Made by a program: the position numbers and the translations under genes. From NCBI GenBank assembly GCA_907163375.1, contig CAJQUW010016158.1, positions 186,001 to 250,000 on the forward strand: a stretch of 64,000 nucleotides of DNA. Direction: 5' to 3'. Below are positions 42,507 through 52,640 of this stretch, piece after piece (position 1 is the first letter of the stretch; each line of letters begins with the position of its first letter). Source of the stretch: Prostheceraeus crozeri (taxonomy: Eukaryota; Platyhelminthes; Polycladida; Euryleptidae). A model generated the notes under the pieces. It did not search any database. It was not told the DNA's origin and was given only the letters and a program-made list of their open reading frames with translations.

Positions 42507-45500
42507 TTATGCTAAGACGTCTCCTGAATGTGGTAGTGTGAGTTTAATTCTTTTGGGTGGTGGTATGTTTGTGTCAGGATGTCCATGTGGAAGAGATATG
42601 TTGTGTTCTAGCCAGCACCTCTTATCCTCCCATGCTGAAAGCGCCCGTTTCCTAAAAGTATGAGTTTTGATCTCATGCGACTTAGATTTTAGGATTGTCA
42701 TATTGACAAACGTTATATTTTTATTTCTATAGGCTTTCCTGAAATTTTTATGTTTCATATTTTGCACAATGGATTTTGATATGCCTTTAGCGCGCTTAAT
42801 GCTATCGTCGCTATCCTTTAATTTCATACTGTACATTTTTGGACGGAGGAGAATCATTTCAGCTATCTCCTTCCCTGCTGTCTCATCCTTAAAGCAGCCA
42901 AGTTTTGCCTTATTTTTGATGGAGTAGAGTGGATGATCAGCAGGATAATTTGATGTATCAAAATATATTTCTAAAGATTTTCCTACTTCATTGAAATTTA
43001 AATCTTTTTGAGTGGTAATACCTAAGAAGAAACTATCTGTATCACCACCCAACAAACGAACCTCTTTTACGAGAGGACATGGTTTTAGTATTTTATAAAA
43101 GAGTTGGTACATTTCAAGCTTAGAGTAATCTAGTACAGCTTGACCAATATGGGTTTGCACAACTCAACTTCAGATTTTATCATTTTAACACCTATAAGGT
43201 CCTCATCGATAATGTCTCTATCGATGAATAGAGGTGATGAGACCAATTTGTGATACTTTTGATCATCATTAACTAGTTTGTAGTTTACGCGCTTTCTAAC
43301 ATCCTCCATCGTCTTACCAAATAGACTGTTGTTCTTATATTTATAAAAATCTTTTTCAAAATTATTTTGGGCTAGTGCACGTTTCTGGCTGTTGCTATCA
43401 ATATATGGTTTGAGGAAGGCTTTCTGTCTAAATTTAATAATGCGGTGAACTCTTTTTAAAATCATACCCATTTCTAAATAAAATTTTAAGATGCTAAAGT
43501 GGACTAGATAGTTTTCTTTATCATACTGGGTGAGTAAAAGTTTGCGGCAAGGCTTATAGTCGGGTTGACCGCATGATTCTAAATCTTTATGAAATTGTTT
43601 CATAAAGTCGGAAAACATATCTTTGGTCACTTCACCTGATTCGGGTCCGAGTGGAAAATCCACGGTTTTATGTTTAATATTATTTGGATAGATTAGATCT
43701 ATCTCAAAATAATATCCCCAATCACCTTCATCTGGAATTGCTAGTATGTTGGAAGGGTTGGAGAAATGTTGAATTTCACTATCATCTAACCAGCTAAACT
43801 CAGAGTGAGGTAGCGGTTTGGATAATGAACTACCATACAAATTATTTTGGTCATAATACTTCAGATGAGTCTGGTCATTGCCTACTATTTTTGATTTTAA
43901 CCTATGTTTATTTACAAATGTGAGACCACCGCGAATTCCTCGCTCAAATAAATTATACATCTCTGGATCTTGTAAGAGATGAATGGTCTCACCAGTCATT
44001 TTAAAAGCAGACTTAAATGACATGGCTGGCAGACTGACAAAGTGGACGGGATCTAACTTATCTTCTTCTAATGCCACTCGTCGAAACTCCTGAAATACAT
44101 CAGCCAGCAAAAATACATCTAACTTAAGGTAGGCAATCATATATTCACCAAATGTATGGCAGTCAAATTTTATCCATGCATCTTGTGCATGATCATAATC
44201 TTCGGTCTTACATTCTGCACCGGTCAAATCATTTTTAAATTTATCTATGGGCGGAAGAGAAGTCTCGCCGAGTTTACTAATTGCATCAAAATATGCATAT
44301 GGAAAGACTCCTTTCCGTGTGATGACTTCATCGGTTAGATTTGGATATTGTTTCTTAAGATTTTGTGTTAGTGGAAGAGACTTTAGATTTTGCACGAGAG
44401 AGGCCAGTGATGCAGTCATAAATTGGTAGGAATCTAAAAATTTTATATCAAAATAGACCGTCTTATTTTCTTTAGTTTTATCGACAGGCACTTTTGCTGT
44501 CATGGCCATAAACTTCTCTCTCGTTTGCGCTATTACATCAAGCTTCCACTCTTTCATTTGACCTAAACCTCCTTTTATTATCATATGGCTGTCGTAGCCC
44601 TTGAAATTATGGAAAATGACGGGTAATGTACGCCGCTTCATCCTCAGCGAAAAATTACATTTTGAACAGAGTGCGTTTCTAAATTTACCAGTGATGTGAT
44701 CATGGTCGCGCACTTTCTTAATCTTATCATCGTCAAATGTTTTCCTACATTTGGGGCAAACGTTGCAACTATCAAATTTTGCTTGATCATCTGCTGTCAT
44801 ATGCAATGATCTGCGATAGAGTTCACCATCATACTTTTGTTGAAATTTTACAGCCTGTTCGAGGAATTGTAGGAATTGGTAAATACAATCCTCACCTTGC
44901 CAGACGCGCATTTTATTTTGCCTACTCCTAAAGTGATCATGCCATACTTCATAGCAGGAAATGGCTGCTGGTCGATGGATGTTATCATCGATATAGCATT
45001 CGATGTCAGCATAGATGACACGAAGAGGACTTAGTTCATCACCATTCTCTCTATATGAAAACTCCTTATCTTTGGGCATGCGTTCCATTTGCAGTTTACC
45101 TCGCTTACACCACTCATAATGAGTTTCAAATTTAGTTTTCCTCCTAAAGTGGCGAATACATCTGTCGCAGTAATATAACTCTCTACTAGAGTTTTCTAAG
45201 TGGTGGTATAAGCGAGAGATTTTGGGAATACCGCAGTAGTGCCATTCCTCACTATCATCCTGTTTTACTAATAACAGGTTTACTGTACGTTCATAACAAC
45301 TCGAACGCGAGTTGTAGCGCACACCCTTCAATCCTTTTTCCCAAACATGGAGAACTATTTTAATGTTGTTCAATTTTTCAAATTTTTCTATATCTTTAAT
45401 TTTCATATCGTCACTATTACAGTCATCGAAGTTTAATTCATTCTCCCACTGCCTATAGCTATATGTGCGATTTCGATTCGCATTGATGTCATTATAGTGG

Positions 45501-46474
45501 AGAATGGAGAGGACAGCATATTTAAAACATTGCGATTCGCAATCGACATTGATGACTGCTGTTTTGTTTTTTAAATTTTTTGGAAGTTTAAAGGAGCCTC
45601 GACCACTATGATTTCCTAATAGACTGATTTTAAATAAGGCGGACTCAATGCCGTCAAAAATGAGACCGCTATCGCGCTCGTTAAATTTATCAATATTTAA
45701 TTTTAATCCTTGGATGTGAAAATTTATCCAAGACTCATAGTCTACAACCTCGGTTGCAGGAGAGGAGGGTATGTGAAACTCTAACCTCTCTATTATTTGT
45801 CCAGTATGGTGGTCGATTTTTACATATTTTATTTTAAGATAGATGAGCGCCTTCATCCTAAAATTGTCTAAATTGTTGAAGAGCGCTTCTATCAATGATG
45901 AATTTTGATGAAACCATTCCTCAAAGTTAGCAATGGTTTCTGAGGAGTCCATCTGGTAGTTCCTCACTAAATTATTTATGGACACCTCAGTGAGTCGGAT
46001 AGAGGAGGTACCGTTGGTGTAGGTATCGTTCGTGTGTGTATGTTGAAGTCTGTGCGAAGATAGTTCAAAACGTGTCTCGAAAGACTGAATGCACAAGTCG
46101 CAAGAAAAGGAGACATCGTTAACAGAATCATCCCTACCTTCGGAGATTGATGCCGGCTTAGGTCGACAAACACCTCGCTTGATGTGTCGGGTGAGATCCC
46201 ATTTCCTCGTGAAGATGTGCCCACAGTCAGCACATTCCCACTCGTTGCCATATCGCGACAGTTCTGAGCTGGAACTCGCATCACCTGAAAGAGAAATCAT
46301 TCTATCATCTCTGTTCAAGCCTCAGTGTAGTGTTACAACCTACCTTGACTCAATAACTCTAAACTTTCCTCGAGAAGAGAGGGCGTTGGTGATGAAGTTG
46401 ATGCCTGAAATTGAGGAAGATGCTATTAGTCACACGTTTGAGGGAGATGAGAGAGGAAATCTTTAACTTACCAT
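42507..46474 (-). CDS. Protein-primed DNA polymerase B region (about one break)
   Basis: Large replication gene of the element, coding right to left. Order of parts: two C2H2 zinc fingers (CADCGHIFTRKWDLTRH; CDLCIQSFETRFELSSH), an element-specific N-terminal region, a further C2H2-like finger (CDRCIRHF..), a D-x-E exonuclease motif (YADIECYI), an HNH/endonuclease-VII-like insert (VRDHDHITGKFRNALC), an HNFKGYD exonuclease motif, and polymerase motifs A (YYDQNNLYG), B (YKNNSLFGK) and C (GGDTDS). The leader appears spliced: an ATG-only coding exon (46472-46474) and short GT..AG introns precede the zinc fingers. The polymerase copies the element using a terminal protein as primer. The region is broken about once. 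Confidence 0.9.
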
Positions 46475-46630
46475 TTTAATGAAATATGATCAGACAGAAT
46501 AATAGTCAAAGAGAGAGATCGTGCGTTCGTCACTTGTATGATTCACAGATTAAATGAAATGATATGAATGTCACTTTGCTTATATACTTTCATTCTCTTC
46601 ATTCATTGGATGTTCATTCTGATTGGCTGC
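46472..46630 (-). promoter_or_regulatory. Polinton polymerase promoter and leader
   Basis: On the minus strand, CCAAT boxes (46622-46626, 46605-46609) precede TATATAAG at 46580-46587. The leader block at 46521-46544 (GAATCATACAAGTGACG..) differs from the left-end copy at only two positions. A CT-rich tract follows, then ATG at 46472-46474 followed by GTAAGT. TATA-to-block and block-to-ATG distances match the left promoter within about two bases. Confidence 0.7.
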
Positions 46631-46699
46631 TTGTGTATACTTTAGAATTAGAAAAATGTTAAAGTTATCATTATTCAAAGTCAGCATTTCAAAGACAAC

Positions 46700-47155
46700 A
46701 TGACAAGTCCTCCAACAACACCAAATACCGCATTGGAGTTCTCCTCTCCATGCACATCAGCAAAGGTGCTCGTTACACCAAATGCACCAAGAAAGGCGAA
46801 GGTGGAGAAGGTGTACCGACTGGACAATATACGAAAGTTATCATTACCAGCGGACGAGGAAGAGGAGAGTGTATGTGAGAAGGAGTGTCCCGACTTAACA
46901 GGCGTGAGGTGGAAGTATCTCCAGTACGATACTGACGATGTGATGGAGATCACCAGCACGAAATTCCTCCACCAATTATGGGAGTGGTACACCCCTAACT
47001 CCCAGCCACGAACTATGGCAGAGTGGGAGTATATTGATAAAGTGAGGCTTGCAGTGGAAGAACGATTAAAGCAACTGAACTGTTTTTGTTATCTATGTGA
47101 AGCCAGACTCTGGGACGATATTGACGATGAAGACCTTTTGAAATACATGCCATAA
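46700..47155 (+). CDS. Acidic Polinton ORF, function unknown
   Basis: 151 aa from an ATG, divergent from the polymerase promoter. The N-terminus is serine/threonine/proline-rich, with an acidic run (DEEEES) in the middle. The C-terminal third holds helices and a CFCYLC pair followed by DDIDDEDLL. No family was recognised. A regulatory protein made early is possible from its place and composition. Confidence 0.45.
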   Translation: MTSPPTTPNTALEFSSPCTSAKVLVTPNAPRKAKVEKVYRLDNIRKLSLPADEEEESVCEKECPDLTGVRWKYLQYDTDDVMEITSTKFLHQLWEWYTPNSQPRTMAEWEYIDKVRLAVEERLKQLNCFCYLCEARLWDDIDDEDLLKYMP

Positions 47156-47302
47156 TAAATGTTTATTTCGTATTATCTTTGCTTTCATACTGACTTACTT
47201 GAATGGGGCTTCAGTGGATGATTTAACCATGTATACTTTTTCATTTGGAAATAGTAGCACGCTTAGTCTAACTTGTAAATCTTATAACATTTCATATGGG
47301 CG

Positions 47303-47587
47303 ATGATGGTAGATGAAATAGTGTTAAATAAAATTAAGATAGTTTACACTTCTGATACAGGGATAGCAATCGACTGCGATCCATGTGTAAAGAGCTTGTT
47401 AGACTACGAAAGAGAGAAGTGTGTTATGTTGCGTGTGGCGCGTGAGTGTCCTCCCATTTCATTCCATTCATCCAAGAACGGAGCTCAGTGGCGAAGAGTG
47501 AACTCCGTTCTTCTTCGCCTACTTCGCCTGTTTGACACTCGCTGTGTTGTGAGTGCCAATCCTCCAGCCGCTCACTTAAGCGACTGA
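47303..47587 (+). CDS. Possible small Polinton ORF on the plus strand
   Basis: 94 aa with an ATG start. It overlaps the minus-strand frame at 47424-47729, and I favour the latter as coding. No domain was recognised. Listed with low confidence. Confidence 0.2.
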   Translation: MMVDEIVLNKIKIVYTSDTGIAIDCDPCVKSLLDYEREKCVMLRVARECPPISFHSSKNGAQWRRVNSVLLRLLRLFDTRCVVSANPPAAHLSD

Positions 47588-47729
47588 CTTTGTGGACTCC
47601 GCAATAGTAGCGAGCGACCCCTCTCTGTTTCTTGTTAGTACAAGCATGCTTCTTGAAGGCGTCAGCTCGGAATACCTTCCGGCATTGACACAGTTTGAAA
47701 CTGGTCTTCATATTATTGTATTTCGGCAT
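47424..47729 (-). CDS. Zinc-finger ORF resembling part of the Polinton polymerase N-terminus
   Basis: 101 aa from the ATG at 47729. A metal-binding stretch CQCRKVFRADAFKKHAC is followed by YYCGVHKVSRLSERLED, which matches HYCGIPKISRLYHHLEN in the polymerase N-terminal region. It is likely a duplicated piece of that region kept as a separate small gene. A TATA-type promoter on the same strand lies about 1.1 kb upstream (48808-48815). Confidence 0.45.
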   Translation of the reverse strand: MPKYNNMKTSFKLCQCRKVFRADAFKKHACTNKKQRGVARYYCGVHKVSRLSERLEDWHSQHSECQTGEVGEEERSSLFATELRSWMNGMKWEDTHAPHAT

Positions 47730-48755
47730 TTCTGAAGCGAAAAACGGAAAACAATGATTTTTACACTTAGTGAGGAATGATAGATTTGAGTGTAGTGAGT
47801 GGCACTCGATCCCGTCAACAGCCCGAAGGCCTTGTACTGATCACTAGGGAAGTGAGAGATCTTCCCCGATACCCGCTCTTTACAGCTGAAGACATCATTG
47901 TCACTGCCCCGAAGTGGTAACAGGAACGCCGAGTCAAAGGTAGTGATCAGTAGCTGGGATCTAACCCCTCAAAGCTGCCTTAGACTTAGTTAAATTTGAA
48001 ATCTGATAGCAGATTTGAACTTAGCATACTTGAAAACCTTGAGGAAATATCCCAAGTTATTGCTTTGATCAGCTTGATAGCAAGCCGTAGAGTGCTTGAT
48101 TCACCAGCGTTTTGCAATGGAGATGTTTAGAGGCCACCCATGACAAGATAGCTAAGACTCAACCGATTGGCGTTCAAAGTGCTACGGTGAGAGCTGTGTC
48201 AAATGCCCAACATGAGTTGCCCCAGCGGTTACGGTCTCAAATATGACACATTCCCTTGCCACACTTATCACTACGGCATCGTCCGCCGTCCCGAAGGAAC
48301 ACCCTGTCAGTGGAATATTACAGCAAAACTCTCCGTGTCTTGCTCGCTTTCAGTGAAAAGCCGCTTATAGCATGAGAAGACTGGCTCAGACATCATTAAA
48401 AATGCTTTCATTGACTTCAGCAGGCTCGAAAACCCCAGAAAACCTCCAAAAATAGTGAATTTAAAATTTTCAACTTTTTAGCACTACTTATGAAATTTTA
48501 TAAGTAGTTTATCACTTAGGGCAGGTCAATAGCGACCGAACCTTTTTTGAATCAAGTCAAACGGACTTGTAGAAGCAAAGTTACAAGCCTTTAAAGTTTT
48601 GGAGTCTTTTATGGCCTGGAGACGAAGGCCATCTCCTGGCGAACCTCTAAGTCTGACGGCTTAGCTGATATCAGCAATGAAATTTTCTAAGTCGGTTTCT
48701 TACAGAAACTCGGAATTTGGAATGTCCGAAGCTATCATCGGAGCTCAGAGAGACG
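47730..48755. other. Non-coding Polinton segment, possible long leader or intron
   Basis: No supported ORF. It lies between a TATA promoter with a splice-donor-like GTAAGT (minus strand, 48756-48761) and the zinc-finger ORF, so it may be a leader intron. I recognised no repeat or RNA fold. Confidence 0.35.
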
Positions 48756-48816
48756 ACTTACCGTTGGCAATCTCTCGTCTGAATGACAAGTCTCCGTCGG
48801 TTCCCAGCTTATATAG
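48756..48816 (-). promoter_or_regulatory. Third inward TATA promoter of the Polinton
   Basis: TATATAAG at 48808-48815 on the minus strand is followed about 45 bp later by GCCAACG and a GTAAGT donor (48756-48761). It resembles the other two promoters in having a TATA box and an early splice donor, but it lacks their shared leader block. Confidence 0.4.
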
Positions 48817-48869
48817 TGTGTGACGATCAGCTGATGACGTAATACCCATCATCCAAACACTAAAAATCC

Positions 48870-50381
48870 CGTCTATCTCCGGTTCTAGTGCTCCGATTGA
48901 GCTAGAAATACACCATTTCCATGTAGAATTTGACGCTGAATCCGAATCTGGCCTCCGTTTTCCCATCCGATGCTTCGTTTTGGCTCTACAGTAGGCAGCC
49001 ATCGCAAAAATTCTAACTGTCGTTTTTCCGAAAAATGTTGAAAATTTTTCTCTCCGATTGACTTGAAACTCTCCGATTGACATGAAACTCACCATACAGA
49101 TAAAGAATTTGACGCTGATTCTAAATCTGAAATCCGTTTTCCCATCCGATGCTTCGTTTTGAAGCTACAGCCCAAAACGTCCCAAATTCTAACTCTGTCG
49201 TTTTTCGCCAATGTCCCAAAATCTTAAATGGCGTCTCACATCTAAACGAAGACAGATAGGAACAAGCCGATTCTTTCACTGAATTTGTCTCACTCTTAGC
49301 TTTCAAACGAGCTATCGCACGACAAAATCCATCCACTGGAAGCCAAAATCGAAGCAAGCTGTCCAGAGGGGGGGGAGGGGGGGCGGGGGGGGGAGGTCAG
49401 TGAAATTTCAGAATTTGATGAAAAATGTTTTGGTGACGGTCCCAGGTCGAAATTCCACACTTTGGAAAATTTTCAAAATTTTACCCATACAAAGTCACTC
49501 TGACACTTAGGATTTTTTCAGGTAAGCGAGCTCCGACCTAAAATCTTGTAACCGCTCTAACTTTTGAACGAAGACAGATAGGAACAAGCCGATTCTTTCA
49601 CTGAATTTGTCTCACTCTTAGCTTTCAAACGAGCTATTGCACGACAAAATCCGTCCACTGGAAGCCAAAATCGAAGCAAGCTGTCCAGAGGGGGGAGGGA
49701 CGTCAGTGAAAATTTTTTCTCTCCGATTTCGCTGGAAACATCCTTCCTAACCCAAAATTTCACGTAGATTCCGAATCTGGCCTCCGTTTTCTCATCCGAT
49801 GCTTCGTTTGGGCGCTACACACCAAAACGTCCCAAATTCTAACTCTGTCGTTTTTTCGAAAAATGTTGAAAATTTTTTCTCTCCGATTGACTTGAAACTC
49901 ACCATACAGATAGAGAATTTCACGCTGATTCCAAATCTGAAATCCGTTTTCCAATCCGATGCTTCGTTTTGAAGCTAGAGCCCAAAACGTCCCAAATTCT
50001 AACTCTGTCGTTTTTTCGAAAAATGTTGAAAATTTTTTCTCACCGATTGCCTTGAAACTCACCCTACCGATGCAGAATTTCACGCTGAACACGAATCCGA
50101 CCTCCGTTTTCTCATCCGACCACTCCTTCCACTCGAAACAACCCATTTTACAACCCAACATTCAGCACGAAAAACATCACACACTATAGCCTCAAGACTA
50201 ATCCTGGCGGTCGCCCAAGTCCACCACGACACTCAGACCCGAAGCACCACGACACTCTGCCGTTCCAGAGGGGGGGGGAGGGGAGGGGGAGGGGGAGGGG
50301 AGGGGAGGGGGAGGGGGAGGGGGGGGACTCAGCGATGGCGGCCATCTTGCGCTATCTGGTGTTTGTCACTTCCTTACTACT
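48870..50381. repeat. Polinton right terminal inverted repeat, modular
   Basis: About 1.5 kb, inverse of the left repeat, with two copies of the ~330-bp module instead of four. A long purine-only tract of G runs separated by single A lies at 50269-50327, and another G-rich tract near 49367-49396. Copy number and tract length differ between the ends while the flanking sequence is nearly identical. Confidence 0.88.
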
Positions 50382-51241
50382 GACGACAGATGGCAGGCAT
50401 ATGAATCCCAAATGATAAGGCGTTTGTTGAACGTGAGTTGACCAATGACTCGCTGAAGATAATCTTTAGTCAACTGATTATCCATCCAACTCTTCTGATT
50501 AAAAGAAAGAACCACGTCTTTGAACGAATCTTTCAGCTCCTTTATCTCTCGTTTCCTCGGTATAATTATGTAAGGTTTCAGTTTTGTACCATCAGCTTTG
50601 GCTGTCAAAGCTACGGTGAGGCGAACCTTTTCGTGACCAGTACTTTTGATTGGGACAGATTTAACGCCTTTTCTGTCAATGGTCGTCTCCGCTAACGGCT
50701 CAACCCAAACAGGTGTTTCGTCCATTACGTAAATGTCACCAGGCTTGTATTTCTTCGTTTTTCTCATTTCCTCCAAATAACGAATGAATGATACGATCTT
50801 CGGTATAAATAATGCAGGAATTCTTTGAGAAACAGTAGTACGTCGACGTAAGGTAAAGCCAAAGCGTTTTAGAAAGCGCATTAGCCAGCCGTTACTGGCA
50901 GCAAAGTTTTCTTTGCCATCTTGTTGAAATATCTCCATAGCCTGTCGTTGAATCATAGTTCGCGATACGGGGAGTCTTTCTTCTCTTCTGGAACAAATCC
51001 ATGCTTGCAATTTCCTTTCAAGTTCTTCACATCTCGGTTTTCTTCCACCACCGCTGAGACGTTTCCTCTTTTTTTGAACGCACACTTTGTCTTCTTCACG
51101 CAGCTTCTTCTCCTGCTCTCTCCATTCACGAATTCGTTTCCTGTCTACATTGAATTTACGTGCTGCTTCCGAAACGTTGTGGAATTTTAGGAAATCGAGG
51201 GCAGCGAGCTTGTATGATATTGAGTAGCTTTTCGTCTTCAT
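50382..51241 (-). CDS. pogo/Tigger-like transposase, N-terminal half
   Basis: About 286 codons from the ATG at 51241; I chose it because SISYKLAALDFLKFHNVSEAARKF directly after it is a Brinker/psq-type helix-turn-helix. Residues ~70-135 form a CENP-B-like second DNA-binding module (RTMIQRQAMEIF, then SNGWLMRFLKRFGF). The catalytic domain starts with YVMDETPVW (D174), and IIWDSYACHLS holds D279. The protein continues at 27841-28360 with the third Asp. Only the Polinton insertion interrupts it; I see no other stop. It would have moved the TA-flanked transposon. Confidence 0.9.
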
Positions 51242-51679
51242 CGTCGCGCTATGTTGAATCAACTGATTCTCAGTTATTATCGAAAAATTGAAACGGATGA
51301 AGTGTTTATGAGTCAGCAGCATAATTTGAAAAGAAAAGTGTCCTCAATTTAGGTCAGCCATTCGTAATGGTAACGAAAACTGTGTGGGAATAGAATAGCT
51401 ATTTTGTAGCATCAATTGATTGGGTGGGCGTTTAAACGAGGTGGGCGATTAATTCGCTCTTTTTAATTTTAGATGGGCGTTTATTCGAGGCTGGGCGATT
51501 ATTCGAGGCTGGGCGATTAAACGAGTAAATACGGTAGATGTACATGAAGTATAGTTGACATTTATGATCAAGAAATGGAGTCTACTACTGATGTTGCTGG
51601 TTATTTAAGTTAGACAACATTTCAATAGGTGGGGCAGTGCCCCACCTGCCCAAATGGACGAGCCGCCACTGGAAAGAGA

Positions 51680-51976
51680 CCAGATAGCATGACAACCTTC
51701 CCATACAGGTCTGGTCGCTCTATTGTGTGGGACGCAACGAGTGTCGATGCGTACTCGAAACCGCATAATAACAAAACATGCGTTAAAAGTTCCTCTGCTG
51801 CTTCCGAAGCCGAGTTGAAGGTGCGGAAGTACTCCAATCTCGAAAATCATTATCTGCTTCACCCACTTGGATTTGAAACCTCTGGAGCTTGGGGTCCTGA
51901 AGCAACCAGGTTTCTCAGTGATGTTGGAAGACGAGTGTCTGCCAATGCAGGTGACGCCGCCAGTTTGCATGGTTAG
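51680..51976 (+). pseudogene. LINE ORF2 C-terminal region, 3-prime piece
   Basis: It resumes exactly where 26097 stops: (DGKR)PDSMTTFPYRSGRSIVWD, then ATSVDAYS and later HPLGFETSGAWGPEATRFL. The RPDS plus WDAT arrangement is like a PD-(D/E)xK nuclease-type core. The piece is open to a stop at 51976. It belongs to the same LINE as 25640-26097, separated by the hAT nest. Confidence 0.65.
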
Positions 51977-52334
51977 CGCAGCGGATTTCACTTGCCATCG
52001 TCCGAGGAAATTCCACGTCCATCAGTTGTTCGTTGAGACGGAACAATTTTGACACCTGATATCTTTTGTACCTCTCTTTTACCTCGTAACTTTCCTTGTT
52101 GCTTTTGTCTTTTTTTCTGTCAATTCGTTTAGTGTTGTTGAAATACGAACACAACAAACTTGAGCCAAATTAGTCAGATTACCAGTGTCCAAAATGTCAG
52201 GTTACGATTATGTCAACTCACTATCGAAACCGATTCTGATGTGTGAAACCAAGAAGCTAAGGTCTTACATACTGCGTAATAATGAGCATGCGCTTGTATT
52301 ACATTGCAGCTAATGAACGTTTTTCATTTTCCAG
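51977..52334. other. End of Tudor intron, no other feature
   Basis: Decayed LINE 3' flank and intronic sequence ending in a pyrimidine-rich tract and CCAG acceptor (52331-52334). Confidence 0.4.
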
Positions 52335-52579
52335 GGGATTGGCAATCAGCGGTTGTCGATATATTTAAAACCATGACATCAAATTCAATATGGAGGGCAA
52401 CAATTCTCAAACGCATCGACGTAGATGCGATAAACAGGAAAGAGGAGACTAAGTTTTTGATCAAATTGACACGTTCTCATTTATCTTTGGGCAAATCCTT
52501 ACCAAGTATTGGTGCTGCACCGTATGCGGAAGTAAACATACGAGATCTGCTTCACAAATATATTGAATCTTTAAACTAA
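52335..52579 (+). CDS. Tudor-domain protein, exon 2 (terminal)
   Basis: Acceptor TTTTCCAG at 52327-52334. The exon restores phase 1 with exon 1 (ACC G|GG GAT TGG), giving residues 160-240. The sequence DWQSAVVDIFKTMTS, then WRATILKRIDVDA and VNIRDLLHKYIESLN, is the C-terminal SN-like part of an extended Tudor domain, which typically follows the LRCSLLNLKCP block at the end of exon 1. Stop TAA at 52577-52579. Splicing to exon 1 across ~28.8 kb is inferred from phase, splice signals and domain continuity. Confidence 0.8.
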
Positions 52580-52634
52580 TACATCAACGGAGTTTTTACA
52601 TGACATTAAAAAATCAACATTTAAATTTGTATAA

Positions 52635-52640
52635 AATAAA
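52635..52640 (+). terminator. Polyadenylation signal of the Tudor gene
   Basis: AATAAA about 56 bp after the stop codon, on the coding strand. Confidence 0.55.

Larger units (their letters stand above)
28361..50381. mobile_element. Polinton/Maverick element, structurally whole
   Basis: This 22,021-bp element starts AGTAGTAAGG and ends CCTTACTACT. It is flanked by the 6-bp duplication GACGAC (28355-28360, 50382-50387), the Polinton target-site length. It has long terminal inverted repeats and the family core: protein-primed DNA polymerase B, chromodomain integrase, FtsK/A32-type packaging ATPase, adenain-type protease, major capsid protein and candidate minor capsid proteins. Most plus-strand genes are tightly packed with start/stop overlaps. 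The termini are clearly matched and most genes are open, so it looks young. I judge it whole in structure with about one break, in the polymerase region. Confidence 0.95.
26631..51534 (-). mobile_element. pogo/Tigger-like DNA transposon, second layer
   Basis: The inverted ends CCGTATTTACTCG (left) and CGAGTAAATACGG (right) are flanked by TA on each side (26629-26630, 51535-51536), the Tc1/mariner-pogo signature. Subterminal repeats of the GGGCGTTTATTCGAGG type occur at both ends. Its 457-codon transposase is on the minus strand and is split only by the Polinton; by eye both halves are otherwise open. About 2.9 kb remains without the Polinton, including a 666-bp tandem duplication at the left end. 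The transposon was therefore still young when the Polinton landed in it. Confidence 0.93.
26106..51671. mobile_element. hAT non-autonomous element, outer shell of the nest
   Basis: The left end CAGTGGCGGCTCGT and right end ACGAGCCGCCACTG are perfect inverted complements over 14 bp; similarity continues inward through the GGTGGGGCA block. The 8-bp duplication GAAAGAGA lies at 26098-26105 and 51672-51679. Without the inner insertion the element is only about 660 bp (26106-26630 plus 51535-51671), so it is a non-coding hAT. It interrupts LINE ORF2 between the codons for DGKR and PDSM, and is itself interrupted by a pogo-type transposon. Confidence 0.92.

Noticed and set aside
23826-52060. LINE pieces as extra exons of the Tudor gene
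   Set aside because: They match reverse-transcriptase and LINE C-terminal sequence, are frameshifted, and the two Tudor exons join in phase without them.
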